This document shows positions 42,325 through 52,005 of a stretch of 64,000 bases of DNA, piece by piece (position 1 is the first letter of the stretch; the number at the start of each line of letters is the position of its first letter). A program made the translations under genes and the position numbers. The DNA comes from Strigamia acuminata. Lineage: Eukaryota; Arthropoda; Chilopoda; Geophilomorpha; Linotaeniidae. The notes beneath the pieces are model-generated. The model saw nothing but the letters and a program-made list of their open reading frames with translations, searched no databases and was not told where the DNA came from. Where the stretch lies: contig OX442314.1 of NCBI GenBank assembly GCA_949358305.1, positions 31,047,118 through 31,111,117 on the forward strand. Direction: 5' to 3'.

Positions 42325-42567
42325 ATGCCACCGCCGGCAATTGAAGTCGAAGTGCTGGGATCATTATGTTGCATAAATGTTACAGTTTACGGTTGCGACG
42401 CCGAAGGAGAACCCGCCGTTGTGCAATTCAGTATCCTCCGGACAGGACCATGTGGTCTTTCTCGGTATGAACGTATTCCGTTACCGCGAGTAGCATCGGT
42501 ATTGTTGAGAATTGGTTCCTTCACCGGATGGTGCCAAAGCAGTCTGTTTTACAGTAACCACGAGTAG
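42325..42567 (+). other. 80-codon open frame inside the element A LTR
   Basis: ATG-initiated frame (starts MPPPAIEVEVLGSLCC, has SILRTGPCGLSRYERIP), identical in the 3' LTR at 54823-55065. It lies about 125 bases downstream of the predicted transcription start, so it could be an upstream ORF of the genomic RNA. No motif is recognised; it may be chance. Confidence 0.3.
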
Positions 42568-43447
42568 CACCAAGTGTTTGGCAAGCTGATTCTCATGGTA
42601 TTCGATGCCAAAGTAGTCGGTCTATTATTAGTACCGCGAGAGATTATACTGCTGTGCGGAGCCGCGAGCTATCGACTCCTGTGTACGTGATACCGTCAAT
42701 CGCTAGACGAACGACCGTGTTGCGACGCAGGGGACGCTTGATACCGTTCTGCATTGCAAGGCGTATATTTCTTTCGATGGCAATTGTGTGTTGCGACGGG
42801 AAGCTTAATCTTCATTTTATTTATAACAGCAAAACTTAACTTGACAACCAGTTGGACAAATCAAGTCTAAAGACTTAATCTTATATTTAACTCAATATAA
42901 CCGATAAAGTTGACGACAACTTATCCGCGAAATATCTAATAGAAACTCACAACGACACGAATTAAATATAATTCGTAAGCGGAATATTGATAAGTAAATG
43001 GATACATTTACTTACACCAATATCCTCCCAAAGTTGTGGCGGTGCAGACAAAGTCAACCGCAATGCTCAGATCATTCGATTTATCGACGTGCGATAATTT
43101 ACACAAGCGAACCAAGAAACCAGCGAAGCCGTATCGGACTCCAGAACGCAGCCATCCGGCTTAAGATGACATCTATAATCAGGTCGAGCGATGGGGAAAC
43201 CGCTCCCATCCCACGGACACGTAATGATATTATTTTAGGGTCATTTGGCCAAACCATTTGTATAGTTTAGTAGTTATCTAACGGGCCAAATGTCGGCATT
43301 AGTCTTATGTACAATTTAGCATTGATATTATTGTTTACCAACAATAAACTGTCTTGTAGTTATCTCGTATTATATTCACTGTTTATTTATTGCGATCTCT
43401 TCCCGGTACCATTGTTAAATGGGAGTTGTGGTCGTCACCGTCACACG

Positions 43448-43466
43448 TGGAGGTCCCACCGAGATT
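43448..43466 (+). promoter_or_regulatory. Primer binding site of element A, tRNA-Gln(UUG) type
   Basis: TGGAGGTCCCACCGAGATT equals the reverse complement of the 3' 19 bases of a metazoan tRNA-Gln(UUG), including CCA. It starts two bases after the LTR end. Confidence 0.85.
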
Positions 43467-44516
43467 AGGTTGCAATTAAATTCGATTGAATTGCAACAGT
43501 GAATATTGGAGATAAATATTTAACTAAAAGATTTAGTTAAAAATAGACAGATTAGATTTTCAGTTTATATTTCCATGTGAAGAAGTTAAACTGATGAAAT
43601 AGAAATGTGTAGTAGATTTTTCTTAATTATTTTCGTTCGAAGATTTAAGGGATTTCAAAGACTACCATCTAATCTCACACGGAGATCAGGTTGCAATTAA
43701 TTCGATTGAATTGTAAAAGTGAATTTCTTTTTGAGATAAATAAAGACCAGAAAATTTTGTAAATAAAATTTTACAAAATACAGTTTTAGAAAGCATATTT
43801 TGTTTTCTCGAAGAAAACAGGATTATACAATTCTAGACAAAGGAATTGCAACCAGATTTTTAAATCTATCACACGATGGCTGAGATAGGTTTATTCGAAG
43901 TATTAAATACTAAAAACTCCAGGAGAATTCGATGAATATAATTACAGAATAGCTGTATTTTTGGTATTTATTTTATTTTGAAAATATAGAAATACAAAAC
44001 GAGTTTGAACATGTTTTAAACGAATCACAAGAAAAGAAAATCTTGATAAATATATGGAATTTCGAAGTAAATCCAGTACTAAGGAGAAGTTACATGATTG
44101 GAAACAATTAACAAAATTTATTAACAGTAAATTTATTTTATTTTTCGTGAATTGTACAATTTTTGGGAATATTTACGAATATCACTCGAAGGAATTTTAT
44201 TTTATCGGTGAAAAAAAAAAAAAAAAACTAAAAAAGTCAAAAAGAACGGACTTAGTAGAGAACTGATAACGAAAATGATACGTTCGTTATACAATCATTT
44301 GATAACGAACCAGCCAATCAGGAACTAGGAGATCTAAGGATCCCCAGCCCCCTGCTATTAAAGGAGAGCCAGATCAGACTGAGATCATTCGCTTCCAGAC
44401 CAGACCAGCAGACGTGTTTCAGTAACCATCCTGACCGCGCCATCCGATCCTAGTTACGATTCGAAGTTCCCTCGCTAAATTAGTAAGACGACCGATTCAA
44501 TTATATTTTTATAAAA
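43467..44516 (+). other. Untranslated leader of element A with internal repeat
   Basis: About 1050 bases before the gag ATG. The stretch after the primer site (GATTAGGTTGCAATTAAATT and onward to GTGAAT, 43462-43506) recurs at about 43685-43732. A poly-A/AAAG tract lies at 44211-44240. It probably holds packaging and splice donor signals; none can be proven here. Confidence 0.5.
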
Positions 44517-46899
44517 ATGGATCCAAACAATCTTCCTAACGAAGAGAAAGTGGCCGAAGAAAAAGCCGCAGAAGAAGTCTCTAGCTTGGATTCAAGTTAT
44601 GTAAAACTTTGTGATCAAACGGAAATGATTCCCGATGAACTCACACAGTTTTGTACGCATTATGAACTAGATAGAACACAGTTCAATACCATAATTGAAG
44701 CTTCTGAATTTGTGACGAAGCGGGCGTTACGTAACATACGTATTAATCCAACTCCGGAAAAACGAGTAGAACTTTCGAAGGAGAGTTTGGCAAAACATAA
44801 TTCTGAAAAGGACTCAATTCCTTCGCCAAAAGATCTGCCGGAAGAAAACAGATCACGATCTAAAACTCCACAACGCAAGTTGGGAGATCAAGCAAGAGTT
44901 AAAACTCCGTCAGTTCACAATCAAGATATTCGAGAGTTATTTCGAACATCAAGCAAGGAATCGCTTGATCGGTCCAGTTTGGGAAATAGAACTCCTCACT
45001 CCCACAACGCCAGTTGTCACAATACTCCAAGTATTTCGGAGGCCGGAGGATCTAATTTTTCAACTTTTCAACCTGAAAATGCTAAAAAGCAACCCAATCC
45101 GCATATTTATACGGAAAATGGGACGAGACATTTTGCCAAACAAACCCCTAAAGGGCGAGGCAATAAATCCGCCATTCGACGGAAGTTATCTCCACTACCA
45201 TCTCCAGTCTTACCTCAAAATCGACAAGAACAATTAAGATTAGACGAAGTGGAAAAAGAGCGACTTCGTCAAGCAGCAATTAATCAAAAGAAGATTAATG
45301 ACGAAAAAATTCGTCAAAATAAGCTCAACGAAGAAGCTGCTAAACAAGCCGAAGTTCGTAAGAAGGCGGCAGAAGACGAAGAAATCCAACAAGTTGCCAG
45401 CAGCCAAGATAAGACCTCACCAGGTCAAGTGTTGAATTTAGATTTTAACAAACTCTTAGACGAAATCCAGAGACAACGGGATGAGTTGAACCAACGACAA
45501 AAAGAACTCGAAGAAACGACAACTCTTTTACATCGCGCCGAAGACAGCCAAAGGGATAGAGAAAAACTCTTAAATTCTCGTCTTAATCTTGCGTCATCCA
45601 CCCATGCTAGTAACGGAAGTGTACCTCGGGACGAGTCAAACCCCTCACGTGCGTCAACGGGTGACGTTCCAAGTGCACACTCTTCTGCAGGAAGCTCTAC
45701 CGGAACTAGACTTCCCTCGGAAGAAACCAATATGTCGTTTGAATATATGCTAAAGATGCAACAAAATATGGCCGCCCAATTCCAAAAACAATTGGATAGT
45801 CGAATGGATACATTCGTTCAAACTCAACAAGCTACTGGACCTCAACGGTCTAATAATCCAGGACCCAGTAAAGTCTTTTTCAAAGGACAAGACCTTCCAG
45901 TTTTCGATGGAAAACAGGAGGATATAGATAAATTTTTATCAGTAGCTAAAACAGTAGCTATTTCCAAGGGACTGACCCTGGACGAGATGGTTAATCAAGG
46001 TATTCCAACCTACTTGTCAGGATTGGCCCAACAATGGTATGATGAGAATAAAACCAAGTTTACCAACTGGGAAACCTTCGTAGAATCATTTCGTGAAGAA
46101 TTCGACATGTTTCCAACTACTCGACTCCGAAATTTACGAAAAAGTAATCCAAGGAGACGATGAACCTTTATATGAATTTCTAGTCAGATTCACTAAAGCC
46201 CAAGGATCGTACTCCGAAAGAGGAAATGTTGCCACGCTTTTCGACAACTTGAATTGGACAAGTTACAATAGATTAATCGATCGAAATCTATACAGGAGCG
46301 ATTCAGTAGATAAAATCTTTCAATTCGTACGAACGAATAGAGCACTCTTTGAACCCCAAAGAATCCGTACAGAGAATTCCAAAGAAATTGATAAAGTAGT
46401 ATCTAACAACCAGAAGTATTCTAAGGATACAAAAAACACGAGACCTTCTGCCCGATCCACCCAAATGATGGAAATAGAGCCGGAAGAGGAAACAACTGAA
46501 GTCAATGACTTGACAGAAAATAACATATCAATGGATAATTTATTATGTGCCATGTCAGAAAATCAGACAGGGAAATGTTTTCATTGTAAACAACCAGGTC
46601 ATTTCAAAAGAGAATGTCCTCTGCTTCCAAAGCGAAAATTTAGCAATAATTTCCCTGGAAATAATAATTCCAATAACAATAGCGCTAATCAGCAACCGAA
46701 CGAATTTAAGCGACCACGCCAAAATTGGGTAACTGCCGAAGCTATTGATCAAAAAATGGAAGAATTAAAAACTGACATGCAGACTAGTATGCAAACTACG
46801 ATAAGTAAGACAGTGTCGGATTTATTTAGTAAATTCTTAGACCCGAAGAACGCCACTACGGCACCAATTACTGAAACCCCACTGGTTCCAAAAAACTAG
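44517..46899 (+). pseudogene. Element A gag, one frameshift
   Basis: Part 1 (44517-46163) starts ATG GAT CCA and has an acidic N-terminus, a basic/proline linker, a predicted coiled coil (about residues 240-345, Glu/Gln/Lys-rich) and the beginning of the capsid fold (GQDLPVFDGKQEDIDKFLSV, SGLAQQWYDENKTKFTNW). Capsid continues in the +1 frame from about 46120 (DSEIYEKVIQGDDEPLYEFL) through a CCHC knuckle CFHCKQPGHFKREC (46576-46617) to a TAG at 46897. The shift near 46117-46125 falls inside the capsid domain, so it is a one-base mutation or sequence error rather than a programmed event. Gag forms the particle; as read it would be truncated before the knuckle. Confidence 0.85.
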
Positions 46900-46921
46900 T
46901 GGCGGGGGTCCTCGAACCCCC
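46890..46921 (+). promoter_or_regulatory. -1 ribosomal frameshift signal, element A gag-pol
   Basis: Slippery heptamer A AAA AAC (46890-46896, in the gag frame) lies directly before the gag TAG. A 7-base spacer follows, then a perfect 6-bp stem GGGGGT/ACCCCC (46904-46909 with 46916-46921) with a 6-base loop. Loop CCTC could pair with GAGG at 46936-46939 to make a pseudoknot. After slippage, pol is open from CTA at 46896. Confidence 0.9.
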
Positions 46922-49900
46922 TATCATCAATTCCGGAGGAATTTTACCACCAGACTTGGAACAAGCACTTTCCGAAACTTTGGATAATTTGACTATTCAA
47001 GATAAAGAAATTAAGCGTGCTCGGCCTAACCGGAAGACACGGAAAAGAAACTGGAATTATAAGTTTAAAATCGCATCAAATACACCCTTTTCGGCAGAGG
47101 AGACAGCAAACCCGTTCTTGAATTTTCACGACGACCTGTTTTCTCTAGATAAGGGGGACGAATCTTTAGCTCGACTAATACAAGATACGTCCAATCTTAA
47201 TATTCGCGACGAATCCACCAGTTCTAGTGGAGGGGTATTCGAGAATTTACAATCAATGATTGATAATTTGAATCCCGACTCCAAATCTTCCAGATTTGCG
47301 AGATTAAAATCTTACATTAACAAGAATCAGTTAAAACGAAAAGATGGCATTGAACGAATTAATAAATTGGGAAATCACATCGACGACCCCCGAATGAAAA
47401 TTACGATAGGTGGACTCACCTACAATGCGTTGATGGACTCAGGAGCCACACAGTGTTTTATTGGGTTACAATTACTAAGTAAAACTTGTGCATCTCCCGA
47501 TTTCATACAAGATTGTCCGAAACACATGAGAGTTTGCGCAGTTGGAGTTACTCATATTCCACTGGGACAAATTACTTTGTGTGTACAATGGGCAGACGGA
47601 GCAGAATTCACACCGATAAATTTTATCATTTTGGATAATAATGTGTGTGGATTAATTATCGGGCATAATTTTATGCGCCGAACTAAGATTAATTTAAATC
47701 CAGCACGAGCTGTATTTACTTGCGACAGCAAGTCCGACTGGACTGCACCCTACGAAACTGACGAGTTGAATTGTAATTTAGCTCGAGTACAAATATTGAC
47801 TGACAATACAACAGCCACACACACACCAGATAATTGGGAAGAATTGTTGGTGAAGGATTGTGACTGTTCAGATGAGGAGAAAAGTAAATTACGTGAAGTA
47901 ATTGCTAGTGTTAAGAACGTCTTTAGGGATAAAGTCGGATGTACTAACATAATAAAGCACAAGATCACCTTTAAAAAGGATGTAACGTGGAAAAAACAAC
48001 CGTTTCGAATGTATAACCCTGCTAAAATAGCCATTATGACTAAATTAGTAGAAGAATTAGAAGCGGATAATTTGATCGAAAGAGCTACTGGACCTTACAT
48101 AAGTCATCCAGTGATCGTAGCCAAACCAAATGGTACTTATCGTTTATGTATCGATTATCGGTGGTTGAATGCAATCACCGAAATCAACGCCATACAAATG
48201 CCAAGTATTGATTTGTTACTCCACAATACAAATCAGGCAAAATATTTCACGTCTCTTGACCTTACCAAAGGTTATTATCAGGTCGAGATGGACGAGGAAG
48301 ATAGACAGAAAACAGCCTTTTATACTCCGAAAGGCAATTACCAATTTGTCCGCATGCCTTTTGGTCTTTGCAATGCGCCGTGTACATTTCAGTTCTTAAC
48401 GGAACGAGTGATGGGCGAAGCATTATACAAACACGCGTTAGTCTATTTGGACGACGTGATAATCTTCTCCACCACTTGGGAGAAACATCTTGAACATATC
48501 AAAGATGTGTTAGAAAGACTAGATAAGGCCAACTTATCAGTAAATAAAGAGAAATCAAAGTTTGGAAAAACTACACTCAAATTTTTGGGTCATTTGATAA
48601 CTCCAACTGGATTAGCACCTGACCCAGACAAGATAGTATCCGTTAGGAAATATCCAACTCCTAAGAATTCCAAGGATATTCAACGTTTTCACGGCCTGTC
48701 AAATTTCTTCCGGAAATTTATTCCCGAACATGCAAAAATTACTAGGCCTCTAACTAGCATGATGCATGATAAAGCAGTGTTCGAATGGGGAAAAGAACAA
48801 GAGACAGCTTTTGAGGCCATAAAAAATATTTTATGCGACGAAACCCAAGTTTTGTTAATGCCAGATATGATGAAACCATTCGTAATCTTGACAGACGCGT
48901 CACATGATGGACTTGGTAGTGTGTTATGCCAAGATGTGGAATTCTTCGATGAAGGAAAAAGAGAAATGATCATGACTCCTAGACCCGTAGCTTATGCTAG
49001 TCGAGTCTTACGAGGGGCAGAAGTACGCTACTCAACACCCGAACTCGAGTGTTTAGCAGTAGTGTGGGCAGTCGACAAATTCCGACCGTATATCGAATAT
49101 ACGACATTTACTTTGGAATCAGACGCCGAAGCATTGAAATGGCTGATGGGAACACCAGAACCTTCGGGACGATTTGGTCGTTGGGCAATCAAACTTCAAT
49201 GTGGCGCCTTTAAGATTAAATATCGACGAGGTACCCAGAATCAAGTTGCCGATGCCTTCTCGAGAGCGCCTTTGGAAATCGAAGATATTCCAGAGAATGA
49301 TTATTGTGAGCCAATCGAGATTACTCAATTCTGGCCGGAATGGGACGGAAATCGAGAAATTATTCGAAGGAATAATAGAGAAGATTGCCAATTTCTAACG
49401 AATGTGCAGCTTCATTTCGATTATTCCAAATTATTATACAATACTTTGGAAAAGGGGGAGAAGATGGATGAAGCTACAGAAGAAACACTATTTAGTGCTT
49501 TAACTGAAGTTTTAAAGGAAGTTCCACCGACTCGAGAAGAGATTATAGAAGCTCAACTGGCCGATAAAGAGTGTAGAATGATAATCGATCATCTGAAACG
49601 GGATGAAATCGAACAAAGAAAGTTTAAGAAAACTAAAGAATGGATGAAAGCAGTCCAAGGTTACCAATTAGATTTTCAAGAAGAAAATGGTAATGAAATG
49701 CTGATTTATTTCAAACCAACGTTTGAAGAGGAATTGAATGACTCCGGAAACGGATTTAAAGCTGTCATTCCACCTTCATTAGTACGAAGAGTACTGTTTG
49801 CCTGTCACGGACATCCATTAAGTGGACATGCAGGGATGAGTAAAACGCTCGAACGAGCGAAACTCATATATTACTGGCCGAAAATGAATAAAGACACTCG

Positions 49901-51191
49901 CAATTATGTTCGTAGTTGTATTCATTGCCAGCAATACAAGCCCTGTCAACATAAGAAACATAGAGCGAGTTATACTCCTCATAACATGTCTTACCCTTGG
50001 GAAGTAATCTGCATCGATTTAATGGGTCCCAAACCGACAGGAAGAAGCCAATACAGATTTGTATTAGTAATTATCGATCAATGTACCAAATGGGTAGAAT
50101 TATTCCCTTTAAGTAAGGCATCTAGTGAATCTATCGTGAATAGGTTAGGAGAGGTAATTCATAGATGGGGATACCCAAAGAAAATTGTTAGTGATAACGG
50201 GAGCCAATTCATATCCACAATTTATGAAGAGTTTTGTAAAAAACACAACATCAGAATGGCTCATGTGAGTCCATATCACGCTCAGGCCAATCCTACAGAA
50301 AGGGCCAATAGGGACATTAAAATAATGTTAGCCCTTTATTCTGATATTCACTCCCATTGGCCAAGATTCTTAAACGAATTTGCATTTGCCTCGAGAACGG
50401 CTAAATCAGAAGCTACAGGCGCAACGCCATTCTTATTGAATACAGGAAGAAATGTACCTCTTCCCTTTGATCCTCGGATCATTCAACATGCGAATGCATT
50501 TGACAAGAATAACCCGGAAGAATACGTATATAATTTACTTGGAATTTTACGTCGAGCACATCAAGCGATGCACTTGCGTATCCAGGCAAATTATGAGCGA
50601 CACGACAAGATTCACAGAAATAAATTTCACATTTGCGAATATACTGTCGGTGATTTAGTATGGAAGGCCACTCACATTCTTTCAAATAAAGAGAAAGGAA
50701 TTACTAAAGGTTTCGCAGAGAAACGAGATGGACCATGGGAAATTACGGAAGTTTTACCAGGAGGTGCTTATAAGTTGAGAAAGTTAGTTGATGGGTCAAT
50801 AGAACCATCCATAAATACTGATGATCTCTCACCGTATATCCCATCCTACCCGATTGAAACTTGGACACTCGATCAAAAGAGTGGAAAAGTAGAGAATCAT
50901 CCAAACCCTGATTGGATGAACGAAAGTTCGATCATAAATAATTCAAGTGAATTAAATAATCAAGAATTAGGAGATAATTCTACTAACATGGAATTAGACC
51001 CCGAAAAAGTTACGGCTCCCGCTTCAAAAGAAAGCGACATCATAGTTGATAATCCAAAACATGATTATAACCTTAGGAAAAGGAAAAGAAGTTGTGAACT
51101 TTCACAACTGCAACCTCGTACGAAGCGAATTTCTACGACAGATCAAGAATACACAACAGATTTTATACATCTGATTCAAGATCGCCGCTAG
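46899..51191 (+). CDS. Element A pol polyprotein
   Basis: An open frame of 1430 codons, entered by -1 frameshifting from gag rather than from its own start. Domains: protease ALMDSGATQCFIG (about residue 178), reverse transcriptase with RLCIDYRWLN and VYLDDVIIF (YLDD near 515), RNase H LTDASHDGLGSVL (about 663), integrase zinc domain CHGHPLSGHAG...CIHCQQYKP (about 968-1010), DDE core CIDLMGPKP, SDNGSQF and NPTERANRD (1040-1132), GPY-type module KRDGPWEITEV (about 1278) and a charged tail. All catalytic residues are present and no stop interrupts it, so Pol looks functional. The overall architecture is that of Ty3/Gypsy. Confidence 0.95.
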   Translation: MAGVLEPPIINSGGILPPDLEQALSETLDNLTIQDKEIKRARPNRKTRKRNWNYKFKIASNTPFSAEETANPFLNFHDDLFSLDKGDESLARLIQDTSNLNIRDESTSSSGGVFENLQSMIDNLNPDSKSSRFARLKSYINKNQLKRKDGIERINKLGNHIDDPRMKITIGGLTYNALMDSGATQCFIGLQLLSKTCASPDFIQDCPKHMRVCAVGVTHIPLGQITLCVQWADGAEFTPINFIILDNNVCGLIIGHNFMRRTKINLNPARAVFTCDSKSDWTAPYETDELNCNLARVQILTDNTTATHTPDNWEELLVKDCDCSDEEKSKLREVIASVKNVFRDKVGCTNIIKHKITFKKDVTWKKQPFRMYNPAKIAIMTKLVEELEADNLIERATGPYISHPVIVAKPNGTYRLCIDYRWLNAITEINAIQMPSIDLLLHNTNQAKYFTSLDLTKGYYQVEMDEEDRQKTAFYTPKGNYQFVRMPFGLCNAPCTFQFLTERVMGEALYKHALVYLDDVIIFSTTWEKHLEHIKDVLERLDKANLSVNKEKSKFGKTTLKFLGHLITPTGLAPDPDKIVSVRKYPTPKNSKDIQRFHGLSNFFRKFIPEHAKITRPLTSMMHDKAVFEWGKEQETAFEAIKNILCDETQVLLMPDMMKPFVILTDASHDGLGSVLCQDVEFFDEGKREMIMTPRPVAYASRVLRGAEVRYSTPELECLAVVWAVDKFRPYIEYTTFTLESDAEALKWLMGTPEPSGRFGRWAIKLQCGAFKIKYRRGTQNQVADAFSRAPLEIEDIPENDYCEPIEITQFWPEWDGNREIIRRNNREDCQFLTNVQLHFDYSKLLYNTLEKGEKMDEATEETLFSALTEVLKEVPPTREEIIEAQLADKECRMIIDHLKRDEIEQRKFKKTKEWMKAVQGYQLDFQEENGNEMLIYFKPTFEEELNDSGNGFKAVIPPSLVRRVLFACHGHPLSGHAGMSKTLERAKLIYYWPKMNKDTRNYVRSCIHCQQYKPCQHKKHRASYTPHNMSYPWEVICIDLMGPKPTGRSQYRFVLVIIDQCTKWVELFPLSKASSESIVNRLGEVIHRWGYPKKIVSDNGSQFISTIYEEFCKKHNIRMAHVSPYHAQANPTERANRDIKIMLALYSDIHSHWPRFLNEFAFASRTAKSEATGATPFLLNTGRNVPLPFDPRIIQHANAFDKNNPEEYVYNLLGILRRAHQAMHLRIQANYERHDKIHRNKFHICEYTVGDLVWKATHILSNKEKGITKGFAEKRDGPWEITEVLPGGAYKLRKLVDGSIEPSINTDDLSPYIPSYPIETWTLDQKSGKVENHPNPDWMNESSIINNSSELNNQELGDNSTNMELDPEKVTAPASKESDIIVDNPKHDYNLRKRKRSCELSQLQPRTKRISTTDQEYTTDFIHLIQDRR

Positions 51192-52005
51192 TGATAGCGT
51201 ATTTTTTTAAATAAAATATAAAGTATTTAAAAGATAAAAAATCGGGTCACTTTTGACCCACAAATTAATTATGGATAAATCATAACCTATAGGAGAGTAT
51301 GGTAAAAATACCCCGGGTAGAGAGTAGAAGATTTGTTCTCTCACAAGTTTCACACACATGTGCGAGCCAACTTTGACACCTGTGTCGATAGAGAAGTTCG
51401 TCGCGATTTCTTTCAAAGAAAACCTCGAGATTCATAGTAAGAATCATGTATTACCAATAAAATTGGAAAGTAGGTACCAAGATTTAAATGTTATAATCCT
51501 CTAATGATAGAAAAGGACGAGAAAACTTCGGTGATTATTTTCGTCTGAAAAGAGACGAACACGTGACCTCGGCGTGAGGAAGAAAAATTTCTCTTTCGAG
51601 AAAATTCGAAATATCATCACGACGGTTCAACGCTGTACTAGAGTGTTACGTGTAAGTAGTGATAAATTTAAATATATCAAGAGATATTCACGACTATTTT
51701 ATATATAAAATTAGAATTCTACGTTGGCAGAGAACATCTTCGCTAAAAGCAACGAGTTTTGTCAATTAAAAAATCGACATCACATCATTGTGAATACTTA
51801 AGTGGATTCCGGAGATTCCTAGTGTAAGTATTCTAAAGATAATTCTATCGAATATTACGAATAATAAAAAGCCGCGCATGACTCCGATATAAAAATATAT
51901 CGAAACCATCGAGGAAGTTGATAAATTTTCACGATAGATGGCGGTATAAATTTAGTCAGTTAAAATCGTATTGATAAGTTTTCTATGTTATTTTTCTCTA
52001 GAAAA
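51192..52005 (+). other. Untranslated gap between element A pol and ORF3
   Basis: About 800 bases without a supported frame. It ends in TTATTTTTCTCTAG (acceptor AG at 52000-52001), a strong 3' splice site just before the ORF3 ATG, which points to a spliced subgenomic RNA. Confidence 0.6.

Larger units (their letters stand above)
41704..43445 (+). repeat. 5' LTR of element A
   Basis: 1742 bp. U3 carries a TATATAAA box; an AATAAA lies at 43343-43348. It includes an 80-codon frame at 42325-42567. Two bases (CG) separate its end from the primer site, as expected after integrase processing. Confidence 0.95.

Noticed and set aside
46105-46130. Programmed +1 frameshift inside element A gag
   Set aside because: The shift falls inside the capsid fold, upstream of the zinc knuckle, and the real gag-pol signal is at 46890. 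A one-base mutation or error is simpler.
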